A DNA stretch of 64,000 nt. Origin: an uncultured Pseudomonadales bacterium. GTDB taxonomy: Bacteria; Pseudomonadota; Gammaproteobacteria; Pseudomonadales; Pseudohongiellaceae. Made by a program: the position numbers and the translations under genes. Shown piece by piece: positions 46,376-54,742 of the stretch (position 1 is its first letter; each line of letters starts with the position of its first letter). The notes below the pieces were generated by a model, which was given only the letters and a program-made list of their open reading frames with translations, did no database searches and was not told the DNA's origin. The DNA is taken from contig CALSUH010000028.1 in the NCBI GenBank assembly GCA_943789485.1, positions 23,405-87,404 of the forward strand, in the 5' to 3' direction.

Positions 46376-46669
46376 CTAAATGAGGCAATCGGCGCCATCG
46401 AGTAAGATATGCAAGCACAGGCCAATGCCTAGCGCACGTGTCTTTGGATGAGCTAATAACATCACGTAGAGGATGATGGGTAGCGGAGTATGCAGTGGAT
46501 GAAAGCCAATGCTACATCGCTCGGCATAATAGATTGGGTCGGCTAGCAGATGATCTATATCGATCAATAGTCCAGCAAGCATTAGAGCATAGTTTTTCAA
46601 CCAGGCTTTTTTGTAGAGGCCAGCAGCAAATGGCAGTGGCACTAGAAAATGAAGAATAATGTGTATAAT
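46376..46669 (-). CDS. DUF6122-like small membrane protein, unusual start
   Basis: The recognisable body is GLLIDIDHLLADPIYYAERCSIGFHPLHT, the metal-ligand-like core of the small DUF6122 membrane family, with three hydrophobic segments. An ORF from GTG at 46642 gives 88 residues. The frame continues upstream as IIHIILHFLVPLPFA, which matches the start MLHTILHF-VP expected for this family, but there is no ATG/GTG/TTG there: codons at 46669 and 46666 are ATT and ATA. Either an ATT start is used, the GTG is used, or the start is lost. The gene ends 10 bp after the M48 gene on the other strand. Confidence 0.55.
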   Translation of the reverse strand: MIHIILHFLVPLPFAAGLYKKAWLKNYALMLAGLLIDIDHLLADPIYYAERCSIGFHPLHTPLPIILYVMLLAHPKTRALGIGLCLHILLDGADCLI

Positions 46670-46711
46670 TTTTGGCTGACTCTACTACTGCCTGCTTTCT
46701 GGCTCTAAAAA

Positions 46712-48862
46712 TTAGAACGTGCCGCGAACCTTGAAGGCAACGCTTAAGCCCGTAGTGTAGCAGTTCTGTTCGATCTCTCTTACATCATTGTCTATTACAT
46801 AGCCATTGTAGCGATAGCGAATTCCACAAGCGTGGAAGTTGTCGAAATTATTGGCTTCTAGTCGATAGGTAAAGTCGCCGTAGCCAACTTTTTCGACGAA
46901 GGCTGTAAGTAAATCGGGCCGAACGAAATCGAATTCGCTGTCATTGTCGAATCCACGACGACCGTCCTTGATCAGCAATAACCAGTTAAAACCATAACTC
47001 AGACTCTGCGAAGTGACATCATGTCGAAATCCGAGCCGCAGGCCGCCTCGGTCGAAGGGCTTAAAACCGTGTTCGCGGGGCGTGAAAGGGTCGTCATCGA
47101 ACTCTGATTCCTGCAGGGTCAACACGCCAGTCAACAATGCTGATGGCAAATTCACGAAGCCCAGTCGAATGCTAGAATTGAGAATCAGACCATAGGCCTG
47201 TCCTGTGCCAACATTGCCATTCGTGGACTGCAAATTATCAATGCTTTGCGAGATGTCGATCTTGCCTATCTTATTATCGAAGTGGTAGTAAAAGTAACGC
47301 GCATTGATTGCGCCGCCGTCATTAGGTAGGCGGTAGTCTAGACCGACTTCGGCGCGTAGGCTTTCTTCGGGCTCTAGTGATGGGTTGCCCGCAAAAGTGT
47401 TTTGATCGTCGTCGCTATCGTTCGTATTGCGTGAGAAATCGCCGAAGCTCAACTGCGATACAACTTTCTCGAAAGATGCTTTAGCTTGCAACGAATTGCT
47501 TATGTTGTAGCGGAAATCAAACTTAGGCTTTACAAAGTTGAAATCACGCTTATTACTGAGGTCGCCACTTTGTGTGATCTCAGACCATTCTGCAACGAGT
47601 GAGCTTTCCAGAGACATGCGTGAGCTAATTTGCCAGTTGTGGATGACAAAGGGCTCGAAGCGAGCTTCCTCTACTGTCGAATTTGCATTCGGCAGAGGCG
47701 AGGGAGTCAGTCCATTAAATAGTGGATTGCCCGGAGCGGAGGATGGCACGGCTATCAGCAGATTCGAGTTTTGAATGGTTTGCGCAGCCTCTATGCCAAA
47801 CTCCAAGCCCTGATTTTCGCCTAAATTCGCAATGTAGGAAGAGCGAACAATTCTTTCCTGATAACTGCTCGATGTGTCGAGAAAGAGAGTAGGGCTCTCT
47901 GCCCCACCGACTGTTCCTGCCTGGAAGCGCTCCCTTAGAGTCGCTTTGTTATTCTCGTTGACAATGAACAGGGCCTTGATGCGATTACCGCTACCGAATC
48001 TGTGCTGAAAGTCGCCGCCTATCTCCCAGTTCTCGTTGTTAGAGGGAAGTGTTTCTCTATCATGATAAGAGTATGGGGTCGCGCTATTAAAGTCAGTGAA
48101 CACGCGATACACATCATTTTCTGGTTCGCTCTCGTTATAGAGTAGATTGAGGGCGAATCTGTTGCGGTTACTGGGACTATAGGTAAGGTTCGCGTTAACC
48201 GCATATTGAGTTTCGTCGGTAATGCGATCCCAATCTCTGTATTCGTTTAACGATAAATCCGCGTTGAGGCTTTCTTCGAAGTTTTCTTGATGGCTGTAGG
48301 TGTTGGTTATCTGGCCGTTTAGCAGGTAGGACCACGCGCCGGATTGACGACTCCAGGAGACTGAACCGGCTGGATTGCTAGTACCGTCTTCGTGGTAGTT
48401 GAGAATCAGTTCGGAGGCGATAGTGGAGCGAGATTGGGACTCGAGTAAGACTATATTGACGATCTGGCCTGAGTTCTGCACGTCTAAATCACTGGAGGTG
48501 CCGCGTATTATTTCGATGTAGTCGACTTCGTCGGCGGAGATTCTCGCCAATTGGCTGTCAGCCTCATTCGCTTTGCCAGCGAGACGCTTACCATCAATTA
48601 GGATTGGCGATTCAGAGCCCAGTCCACGATCACCATCACTTGCTAGTGTCCCGCTGCCGGCACGAATTAGCTCGATCCCGGGTACGCGATCCAACATGTC
48701 ATTAATCGTAGTCGGATTAAATTGCGCGAAGTAAGACGCGGGGAAGGTGATTGTGGAATCGCCGTCTGCAGACTCCTGTGCGTGGGCCATATTCGTTACG
48801 GAGATTAGGATTGTATAGGATATTACCAGTAAGCAGCTCTTAGCATGGAGCATGACTAACAT
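46712..48862 (-). CDS. TonB-dependent receptor, small-plug type (copy 2)
   Basis: About 716 residues, with signal peptide to NMAHAQES, then the plug motifs PASYFAQFNPTTINDMLDRVPGI, SPILIDGKRLAGKA and DYIEIIRGTSSDLDVQNSGQIVNIVL, and a barrel ending FKVRGTF. It is a paralogue of the receptor at 20024-22204 but lacks its glycine-rich insertion. The start is taken at the second ATG (48862) because AGAGGA lies 9 bases before it; ATG 48880 is the alternative. It diverges from a TetR-type gene 198 bp away, which may regulate it. Confidence 0.87.
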   Translation of the reverse strand: MLVMLHAKSCLLVISYTILISVTNMAHAQESADGDSTITFPASYFAQFNPTTINDMLDRVPGIELIRAGSGTLASDGDRGLGSESPILIDGKRLAGKANEADSQLARISADEVDYIEIIRGTSSDLDVQNSGQIVNIVLLESQSRSTIASELILNYHEDGTSNPAGSVSWSRQSGAWSYLLNGQITNTYSHQENFEESLNADLSLNEYRDWDRITDETQYAVNANLTYSPSNRNRFALNLLYNESEPENDVYRVFTDFNSATPYSYHDRETLPSNNENWEIGGDFQHRFGSGNRIKALFIVNENNKATLRERFQAGTVGGAESPTLFLDTSSSYQERIVRSSYIANLGENQGLEFGIEAAQTIQNSNLLIAVPSSAPGNPLFNGLTPSPLPNANSTVEEARFEPFVIHNWQISSRMSLESSLVAEWSEITQSGDLSNKRDFNFVKPKFDFRYNISNSLQAKASFEKVVSQLSFGDFSRNTNDSDDDQNTFAGNPSLEPEESLRAEVGLDYRLPNDGGAINARYFYYHFDNKIGKIDISQSIDNLQSTNGNVGTGQAYGLILNSSIRLGFVNLPSALLTGVLTLQESEFDDDPFTPREHGFKPFDRGGLRLGFRHDVTSQSLSYGFNWLLLIKDGRRGFDNDSEFDFVRPDLLTAFVEKVGYGDFTYRLEANNFDNFHACGIRYRYNGYVIDNDVREIEQNCYTTGLSVAFKVRGTF

Positions 48863-49060
48863 GTTCAACCGTCCTCTCATTCAATTTATTGTTACAACGG
48901 GGAATTATTTCTATTGATAGTTGTATTGCTGCTTGTAAGCGGGCGATTTTAATCTTAAAGTGTTCACTTAAAGAAAGTCAACATGCTGCTACAATTTGTA
49001 TAATTTTGTTCAATAACCACGCTAAATAATGTACGTAGCTCAAGATCCAAGAAGGGAGTC
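48863..49060. promoter_or_regulatory. Intergenic control region between TonB receptor and TetR gene
   Basis: This AT-rich divergent region must contain both promoters. I see no perfect operator palindrome by eye. TetR-type repressors commonly act on such divergent promoters; that is inference. Confidence 0.4.
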
Positions 49061-49660
49061 ATGCCCGACATATTACACTTCGATGTAGATGAAGCCCTGG
49101 ATCAGATGCTGAATGTATTCTGGCAGCAGGGCTTTAAGGCGACGACAACCAAGCAATTGGCGAAAAGTGCAGGGCTGTCAGAAGGCTCTCTGTTTAATAC
49201 CTTTGGTAATAAGAGAGAGTTGTATATACAAACATTGCAGCGTTATCGAGAGCACTCCCAGTTCTTGTTCGCGTTAATCGAGAAGGATACATCCCCGATT
49301 TATGGTTTCAAAGCCTATTGGAATGCTATTGCCGTGCGGGCGACGGACAAAACACGGGTAAACGGCTGTATGATTACCAATGCTACAATCGAGCAATTGC
49401 AGGATGCCAAGATTGCCGAATTTATCGAGACAGTTCACATTGATAATGAGAAATTCTTTAAAAAGCAGCTAGATCGAGCGGTTAAACTTGGCGAGCTCAA
49501 GCAGGGAACCGACACAAAGGCGCTAGCCCAGTTTTTCCAGCACAGCGTGCAAGGCATTCGTGTGCTGTCCAGAATCAATCCCAGCAAGCAGAAGATGTTC
49601 AATATTGTGAACACGACAATGAGCGTATTGGCTCAGCATCTAACAAACCCCAGTTTATAA
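49061..49660 (+). CDS. TetR/AcrR family transcriptional regulator
   Basis: This 199-residue regulator has an N-terminal helix-turn-helix (ATTTKQLAKSAGLSEGSLFNTFGNKRELYIQTLQRY, residues about 26-60) and a helical ligand-binding C-terminal domain with GCMITNATIE. It resembles the AcrR-type group often divergent from enzyme or transport genes. Its neighbour, divergently, is the small-plug TonB receptor, the likeliest target. Ligand unknown. Confidence 0.9.
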   Translation: MPDILHFDVDEALDQMLNVFWQQGFKATTTKQLAKSAGLSEGSLFNTFGNKRELYIQTLQRYREHSQFLFALIEKDTSPIYGFKAYWNAIAVRATDKTRVNGCMITNATIEQLQDAKIAEFIETVHIDNEKFFKKQLDRAVKLGELKQGTDTKALAQFFQHSVQGIRVLSRINPSKQKMFNIVNTTMSVLAQHLTNPSL

Positions 49661-49857
49661 TAGTAATTTAGAATTAAGCTATCGGTCGCTAGCAGATGGC
49701 TTTCGAACTTTTTTTGAAGTCTGCTTTTGAGACTAAGCGGCATATAGCACCAATTTTCTTTTAGCTGGTTGTTGCTCCAAAAATCCGTGCATATAATTGA
49801 AAAATATGAGTGAGTATGGTCTTAGTAAAGCACCATTTAACCGGTTAAACTCTGCAG

Positions 49858-50784
49858 ATGAATAACAAAATGTACCGAACCTACAGTCTGTATTGCTTGC
49901 TATCAGTATTCGCAGCTTTTGCTTCGTATAGGCTACATCTAGAAGGTTTTGAAAAAGTGGTAGGGGATGGATTGGATGCGATAATCAATGGTACTGGTCG
50001 TGCTCCGGATCAATACAGGATATTTCCCTATCTAGTGCTGGCTGGTATGAAGGAATCATTAAGTCCGTGGTTTGGTGAAAGCTGGAAATATTCAATTCTA
50101 CTATTTGAAGCACTAAGCCTTTTTGGCTCTGCTTTATTTCTAAGGGGGATATCATCGCGTGTTCCCAGCAGTCATATATCCCTATTACTCCTGATATACC
50201 CTTTTCTAATGTTTGATGGTGTGCGTTCAATCGCTGCATTTATACTTTTAATGTCGAGTATTTTTAGTTTCTTTTTTAGTCACTCTAGGCCTCCAGTACG
50301 CATCAAGCTAGGCTTTTACGCAATGTTGGTGCTATTTAGTTTTACAAGGGCAGATATTGCATTACTTGTAGGCTTGGTTTGCTCGGTATACATGTTGCTA
50401 GGAATTTGGGAAAAATGTATAACTGTAGCGATTCCTCTTATTTGCCAATTGCTATTAAGTACTAAAATATTCCCCAATGCGCAATATTACAGCGACCTCA
50501 TTATGGTGTCTGACAATATCTCTTTGGTCCATTTCCTTAATAATCCTATGACCTATTTATTGACGGGATGTGCTATTTATTACTGGAGCAATATTCGAGA
50601 GTTCATGATTCATCTATACCAAGAACAGAAGTTCATACTACTACTACTCGCAGGATATCTCCTGACCGTATTTATTGTCGGTAGGCCTAACGAGTACAGG
50701 CTGTTTTTGCCAATGCTGCCAATAATATTGCTGATTTTGGAAAAATCGAAATACGGTGGTAACGGTACTACTGCTGCTCCATGA
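49858..50784 (+). CDS. Multi-pass membrane protein, unknown function, AT-rich
   Basis: This 308-residue protein has about eight hydrophobic segments and short charged loops; FLMFDGVRSIAAFILLM and VGRPNEYRLFLPMLPIILLILEKSK suggest a polysaccharide-polymerase or EpsG-like membrane protein, but I cannot assign it. Its codons favour A and T at third positions more than those of its neighbours, which hints at recent acquisition. It stands alone between a TetR gene and a repeat region. Confidence 0.68.
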   Translation: MNNKMYRTYSLYCLLSVFAAFASYRLHLEGFEKVVGDGLDAIINGTGRAPDQYRIFPYLVLAGMKESLSPWFGESWKYSILLFEALSLFGSALFLRGISSRVPSSHISLLLLIYPFLMFDGVRSIAAFILLMSSIFSFFFSHSRPPVRIKLGFYAMLVLFSFTRADIALLVGLVCSVYMLLGIWEKCITVAIPLICQLLLSTKIFPNAQYYSDLIMVSDNISLVHFLNNPMTYLLTGCAIYYWSNIREFMIHLYQEQKFILLLLAGYLLTVFIVGRPNEYRLFLPMLPIILLILEKSKYGGNGTTAAP

Positions 50785-50804
50785 TTTTTGTGACGGTATA
50801 GGAT

Positions 50805-50981
50805 CTACAAAATTGTGTGTCCGCTTCTGGCTGTGAGTTCAATCCGTCTAATATAACTGAAGACCTTTCCAGCTAGTGCTGGCATGCTCAAGCCGCAGTT
50901 TCGAGCAAGTATGCCCCATAGGGTGAATAGCATGCCAGGGACAACTAAGGCGACTAAGAACATAATTGTACTATCGCCTAT
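50805..50981 (-). CDS. Possible hydrophobic microprotein inside a repeat (copy 1)
   Basis: The frame starts with the non-standard codon ATA at 50981 (or the ATG at 50963, which leaves 52 residues). It contains GDSTIMFLVALVVPGMLFTLWG, then a basic tail to a TAG. The second copy at 56369-56461 reads IGDSIITLLGVLVVLGMLFTLWK in the same frame, with several silent third-base differences in GMLFTLW. The conserved reading frame between two diverged copies suggests past coding function. No start with a ribosome-binding site is obvious. Confidence 0.35.
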   Translation of the reverse strand: MGDSTIMFLVALVVPGMLFTLWGILARNCGLSMPALAGKVFSYIRRIELTARSGHTIL

Positions 50982-51107
50982 TCATTTTCTGTGCCCTTGA
51001 ATTAAATGATGATCAACGTTTAGAAAGGGGGCAGCCCGCGCTTTATACCGACCGTTTCGGTTGATGGCGGGCAGTGAAACTACTGGATATTTACTCTGAC
51101 CCCAATA
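50920..51107. repeat. Dispersed direct repeat, copy 1
   Basis: This segment and 56400-56568 share an ordered series of blocks: a tract around GTGAATAGCATGCCA, then TAATTGTACTATCGCCTATTC, and a terminal ACTGGATATTTACTCTGACC. They diverge in the middle; this copy has a palindrome made of GCCCGC and GCGGGC. Read on the minus strand the unit begins GGGGTCAGAGTAAATATCC, a head sequence familiar from REP-like elements of many gammaproteobacteria. Function unknown. Confidence 0.7.
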
Positions 51108-51139
51108 AATAGAAAGCGAATGACACATCGGACAAAAAC

Positions 51140-51712
51140 ATGACTGACCCGCAAGATTTATCTCAGGTAACATTTACTCATCGTATCGCGCAACAGATTG
51201 ACACAGAAGTCATAAGGCAGCTTATGCAGGCATCGATTGCTGAAAACATGAAGGCTTTTCTGTCGGTCAGTGAGATCGAGGCGGCGAAGGAAACGATGGG
51301 CGTGGACAAAACCCTGATAGCGGATGGAACCTATTTTTTGATCGAAGCTATTCATAACGGAAAGGCGGTACTGGTGGGTTGTGGTGGCTGGGGTAAGAGA
51401 AAGACTCTATATGGTGGCGATCACACGGTAGGTCGCGATGACAGTTTGAGCGATCCTGATACTGAAGCCGCGCGGATACGCGCCATGTATACGCACCCCG
51501 ATTGGACGCGACGCGGTATAGGTACATTATTACTAAACCTAGGCGAGGATGCAGCAAGCAAGGCAGGTTTTAAAACTATCGAGTTGGGCTCAACTGTACC
51601 GGGTGAGCCACTTTATCTCGCGCGCGGCTATGTCGAGGTTGAGCGCAGGGTGGAGACTGCTGCGAATGGCTCGGAGAATACCGTTATCAAAATGGTGAAG
51701 CCTCTAGCCTGA
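51140..51712 (+). CDS. GNAT family N-acetyltransferase
   Basis: This 190-residue protein has the GNAT acetyl-CoA binding motif A: IRAMYTHPDWTRRGIGTLLLNLGEDAASKAGF (R-R-G-I-G-T pyrophosphate loop) and a C-terminal PLYLARGYVEVER. The substrate is unknown. It is convergent with the M1 aminopeptidase, the stop codons being directly adjacent. Confidence 0.88.
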   Translation: MTDPQDLSQVTFTHRIAQQIDTEVIRQLMQASIAENMKAFLSVSEIEAAKETMGVDKTLIADGTYFLIEAIHNGKAVLVGCGGWGKRKTLYGGDHTVGRDDSLSDPDTEAARIRAMYTHPDWTRRGIGTLLLNLGEDAASKAGFKTIELGSTVPGEPLYLARGYVEVERRVETAANGSENTVIKMVKPLA

Positions 51713-54280
51713 TTAATCGGCTCTCCAGCCGTTAACTAAATACGCAGCTCTAAACACACTGTCGGCAGATTGCTGAACTTTTAGCCGTAATCGCGGTGAA
51801 AGATCGAGCGCGGTATCCAAAAATTGTCTAATAGTTTTCGCAGCCTCTATGGAGTTGTGTCCACTAAGAGTCGAGTCCAGCCAGCGTCCTGGAAAGAAGA
51901 TGTCTCCAGTGGCTTGAATCTCTCCGATCATGTTCAGTGCTGGAGCGATCAGATCGATAGATTCCTGCGCCCGAAGCGGATGATGAATGTTATTCAATCC
52001 TGCTATTACCCAGGCCTCACGGTCGCGATTCGACTCGAGCTTGAGTGATTCGAAAAAAGCAGCTCGCACTGTTAGGTCTGCCGAGAGTGAATCGCGCAGG
52101 AACTTGAATCGTGCAAGCCGGTCCGGGTTTTCTAGTCGCTCGCTCTGTTGGGACAAGATCTCCTCGGCGTTCACTATGCCCTTTATGGCCAATCCACTGG
52201 CTAGGCCGATCTGCTCCAATTCGGAAAGTGGTAGATCGGTCACTTGCTCATCGCCAGACCATAATCGCTGCAATCTAGCAAGGCCTTCATCTGTGTTCGC
52301 GAGACTGCGATAGGCGGAATAGAAGGAGGAGCGACCGGAGCGAGAGCGTTCGCTCATGACCTGCGTCCACAGTAAGTTTTCAATTTCGCCGCTTACGCGC
52401 TGACGCTCGGAGTTGCTGAGGTAGTTCCAATAGACAGTGCGGGTGTAACCAAGAATTCTTGAGACGACTAGCTCGTCCTGCTCGATCGTCAATGCATCTA
52501 GCGCGGTTCTCAGGAACAGGCCCGGCGCGAGGCGTCCTTCCAAGACTTGGTCCCACAAAGTAACCCAAGTTGCACCACGCAGTAGGGCCGTATCCAATTG
52601 ATTAACGTTCGAGACAAGATAGGCCTGACTCTTCTCGTCCAAAATGAACGCTCCATATTCAACTCCGCTGCCATTTGGCAAGATGAATTCTGCATTCGCC
52701 ATTCCGGTTAGGCGGTGCGGCTCGGACTCCAGTTCGATAGTTAGTGCCTCGTTTGCATGGATCGAACCAATGCGCATTTTAAGTGTCTGTGGCCACACGC
52801 GTCCCCTATTTTCTGGATCTTGCTGTTGCACAACGACATCGCCATCCTCTCTGACGATGTTGATCGAAGGTCTATTTGGCTCCTCTACCCATACTTGACT
52901 CCAGGTAGCTAGATCTTGCTCGGTTCGTGCATCGAGTATGGCAATTAAGTCGGGCCAAGTGGCATTGCCGTAGGCGTAGGTGGATAGGTATTCGCGTATA
53001 CCGTCACGGAATAGCTCCTCACCCACGCGATTCTCCAAGTGCCGCATCACGATGGGTGCCTTCTGATAGATGATCGCGCCGTAGAGAGTGCCTGCGAAGC
53101 GCAGATTCTCTAGAGGCTGGCGAATGGGGTTTGCACCAATCGTGCGATCTACCGAGTAGGCAGTCGGGTGGTGTGCGGTTAGAAAGCGTAGCTCGTGATC
53201 AACCTCGGGGAAGGAAGGGTTCACAATTTTTGCCGCCATAAAGTTGGCGAATACTTCCTTGGTCCAGACATCATCGAACCAATTCATAGTGACGAGGTCG
53301 CCAAACCACATATGTGCAGTCTCGTGAGCAATGAGCGAGGCGCGCCCTAGCATCTGATTCTGGGTGGCAGTCTCATCTAAGAAAATGCTCGCCTGTCGGT
53401 AGAGTATTCCGCCGGGATGTTCCATGCCGCCATACTGAAACGACGGTATCAGGACGAAGTCGAATTTCTGAAATGGATAGTCAATCTGGGTGTAGTCTTC
53501 AAGCCAGTTAAGCGTAGTTGCATGCAGTCGAAAGATTTCGTCTCGATTGCGCGCGACCTTAGCTGCATCGGTCTCGCGGTGATACATGGTAAAGGTGCGA
53601 CCGTTTATCTCGGCAGTCTCTCGCTCGAACACACCCGCCGCTACTGCAAAGAGATAGCTAGGCATTGGCTGCGTTTCGAGAAAGGTAAAATGTGTGCGCC
53701 CATTCTGTGTGCTAGCTGAAGCCTCCGGCCCATTCGCTATGACCTTCCATTGCTCCGGTACCGTCACCTCCCAAGTTACTCTTCCCTTTAAGTTTGGTTG
53801 ATCGAAGAGTGGGAGAGAGAAATGGGCGCGGTCGGGCACGAACAGCGCATAGAGGAAATTATCACGACGATTGAAGGCTTCATCGCCTGCCTCGAAAGTG
53901 AGGGCTATGCTGTTCTCTCCGGCTCTCAGAGCGGATGCAGGAATGACGATGTGATCATTAACTGGCTGCCAGTTCGCTTCCTTATCATTTACTAAGACGC
54001 TGTGAACCCTCTGCTGCGGCAAGAGGAAATCTATAACAAGTGGCTGTGCGCTGGGATCATTCCAATTAAGGGTAATACGTGACTTACCCTTAATTATTTC
54101 TGTAAGAGAGAGCGGGATATCTAGCGCAAAATGGTAGCGCAGGTCGGAGATGGTTTTGCTGCGGTACTCGGCAAGCCCCCAAGGAATTCCCTCACTGATG
54201 GGAATCATTTTTGGAACGCAACTCGTAGCTATGATCATTAACAAAGCGCTTAGCGTGTTGATCTTTAATATTTTATCCAT
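51713..54280 (-). CDS. M1 family aminopeptidase, putative lipoprotein
   Basis: This is an 855-residue metallopeptidase counted from the ATG at 54280, chosen because the N-terminus then reads as a lipoprotein signal (MDKILKINTLSALLMIIATSC, lipobox IATSC). The catalytic pair is GGMEHPGG near residue 281 (the GAMEN equivalent) and HETAHMWFGDLVTMNWFDDVWTKEVFANF, the HExxH-x18-E zinc motif near residue 318. A C-terminal alpha-helical domain follows. M1 enzymes remove N-terminal residues from peptides. The lipid anchor suggests periplasmic or outer-membrane location. Confidence 0.91.
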   Translation of the reverse strand: MDKILKINTLSALLMIIATSCVPKMIPISEGIPWGLAEYRSKTISDLRYHFALDIPLSLTEIIKGKSRITLNWNDPSAQPLVIDFLLPQQRVHSVLVNDKEANWQPVNDHIVIPASALRAGENSIALTFEAGDEAFNRRDNFLYALFVPDRAHFSLPLFDQPNLKGRVTWEVTVPEQWKVIANGPEASASTQNGRTHFTFLETQPMPSYLFAVAAGVFERETAEINGRTFTMYHRETDAAKVARNRDEIFRLHATTLNWLEDYTQIDYPFQKFDFVLIPSFQYGGMEHPGGILYRQASIFLDETATQNQMLGRASLIAHETAHMWFGDLVTMNWFDDVWTKEVFANFMAAKIVNPSFPEVDHELRFLTAHHPTAYSVDRTIGANPIRQPLENLRFAGTLYGAIIYQKAPIVMRHLENRVGEELFRDGIREYLSTYAYGNATWPDLIAILDARTEQDLATWSQVWVEEPNRPSINIVREDGDVVVQQQDPENRGRVWPQTLKMRIGSIHANEALTIELESEPHRLTGMANAEFILPNGSGVEYGAFILDEKSQAYLVSNVNQLDTALLRGATWVTLWDQVLEGRLAPGLFLRTALDALTIEQDELVVSRILGYTRTVYWNYLSNSERQRVSGEIENLLWTQVMSERSRSGRSSFYSAYRSLANTDEGLARLQRLWSGDEQVTDLPLSELEQIGLASGLAIKGIVNAEEILSQQSERLENPDRLARFKFLRDSLSADLTVRAAFFESLKLESNRDREAWVIAGLNNIHHPLRAQESIDLIAPALNMIGEIQATGDIFFPGRWLDSTLSGHNSIEAAKTIRQFLDTALDLSPRLRLKVQQSADSVFRAAYLVNGWRAD

Positions 54281-54477
54281 AGGAAATTGAACGCTTAACG
54301 GCAAGAGGCAGGAAGTTATCAAAGATTTCTGGAATGAGTGGCATCGTTGTGAATCTCAGTACAGGAGTGTTCCTTATAAAGGTAATATAATTTGTAATAA
54401 ACATAAATAAATAGTTAGAAGTATAGTTTCTCTGCCTAGTGTGCTGCATAGATATGCGTATTAATCTAGGTGTGGAA

Positions 54478-54711
54478 ATGGCGAAGTATAAGATTTTCCG
54501 CATTGAGGTGGCGCAGCGTGCCGGCCTGTCTACGACTAATTTATTTCTACTTAAGACGGCAAAGGCAAAGGTAATTCGCTTTAGCACGCCAGCTGTAATC
54601 AGCAAGGAACTCGACTTTCAGCCAGGCGACGTTCTCGAATACGTTGGTGAAGAAGGGTCTGAGATTCAGATGACAAAGGGGACGGAGGGATTTATTTTTA
54701 ACCAGTTATAA
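54478..54711 (+). CDS. AbrB/SpoVT-like small protein, tail inside a repeat
   Basis: This 77-residue frame has FSTPAVISKELDFQPGDVLEYVGEEGSEIQMTK, matching the swapped-hairpin AbrB/MazE DNA-binding domain (rule-of-thumb pattern: IP..ir..L.l.pGD.ve). The last dozen codons (GTEGFIFNQL) are formed by the arm of a REP-like palindrome, so the element has been inserted at, or extended, the 3' end. The 5' part (MAKYKIFRIEVAQRAGLSTTNLFLL) is not recognised. AbrB-like proteins are transition regulators or antitoxins; no toxin gene is adjacent. Moderately supported; it could be a decaying fragment. Confidence 0.5.
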   Translation: MAKYKIFRIEVAQRAGLSTTNLFLLKTAKAKVIRFSTPAVISKELDFQPGDVLEYVGEEGSEIQMTKGTEGFIFNQL

Positions 54712-54742
54712 CGGGTTAAAAATAAATCCCTCCGTCCCCTTT
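54675..54742. repeat. Palindrome (REP-like, copy 2)
   Basis: Perfect 29-bp arms, AAAGGGGACGGAGGGATTTA followed by TTTTTAACC and the reverse complement, flank a 10-base loop. The outer 25 bases match the palindrome at 36468-36544. The left arm lies inside the AbrB-like ORF, and the first base of the PepSY stop codon falls at the right end of the element. Confidence 0.85.

Larger units (their letters stand above)
50785..51139. other. Intergenic region holding repeat copy 1
   Basis: This interval holds the direct repeat (50920-51107) with the small hydrophobic ORF 50805-50981 inside and beyond it. Otherwise it contains the promoter of the GNAT gene. Confidence 0.6.
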
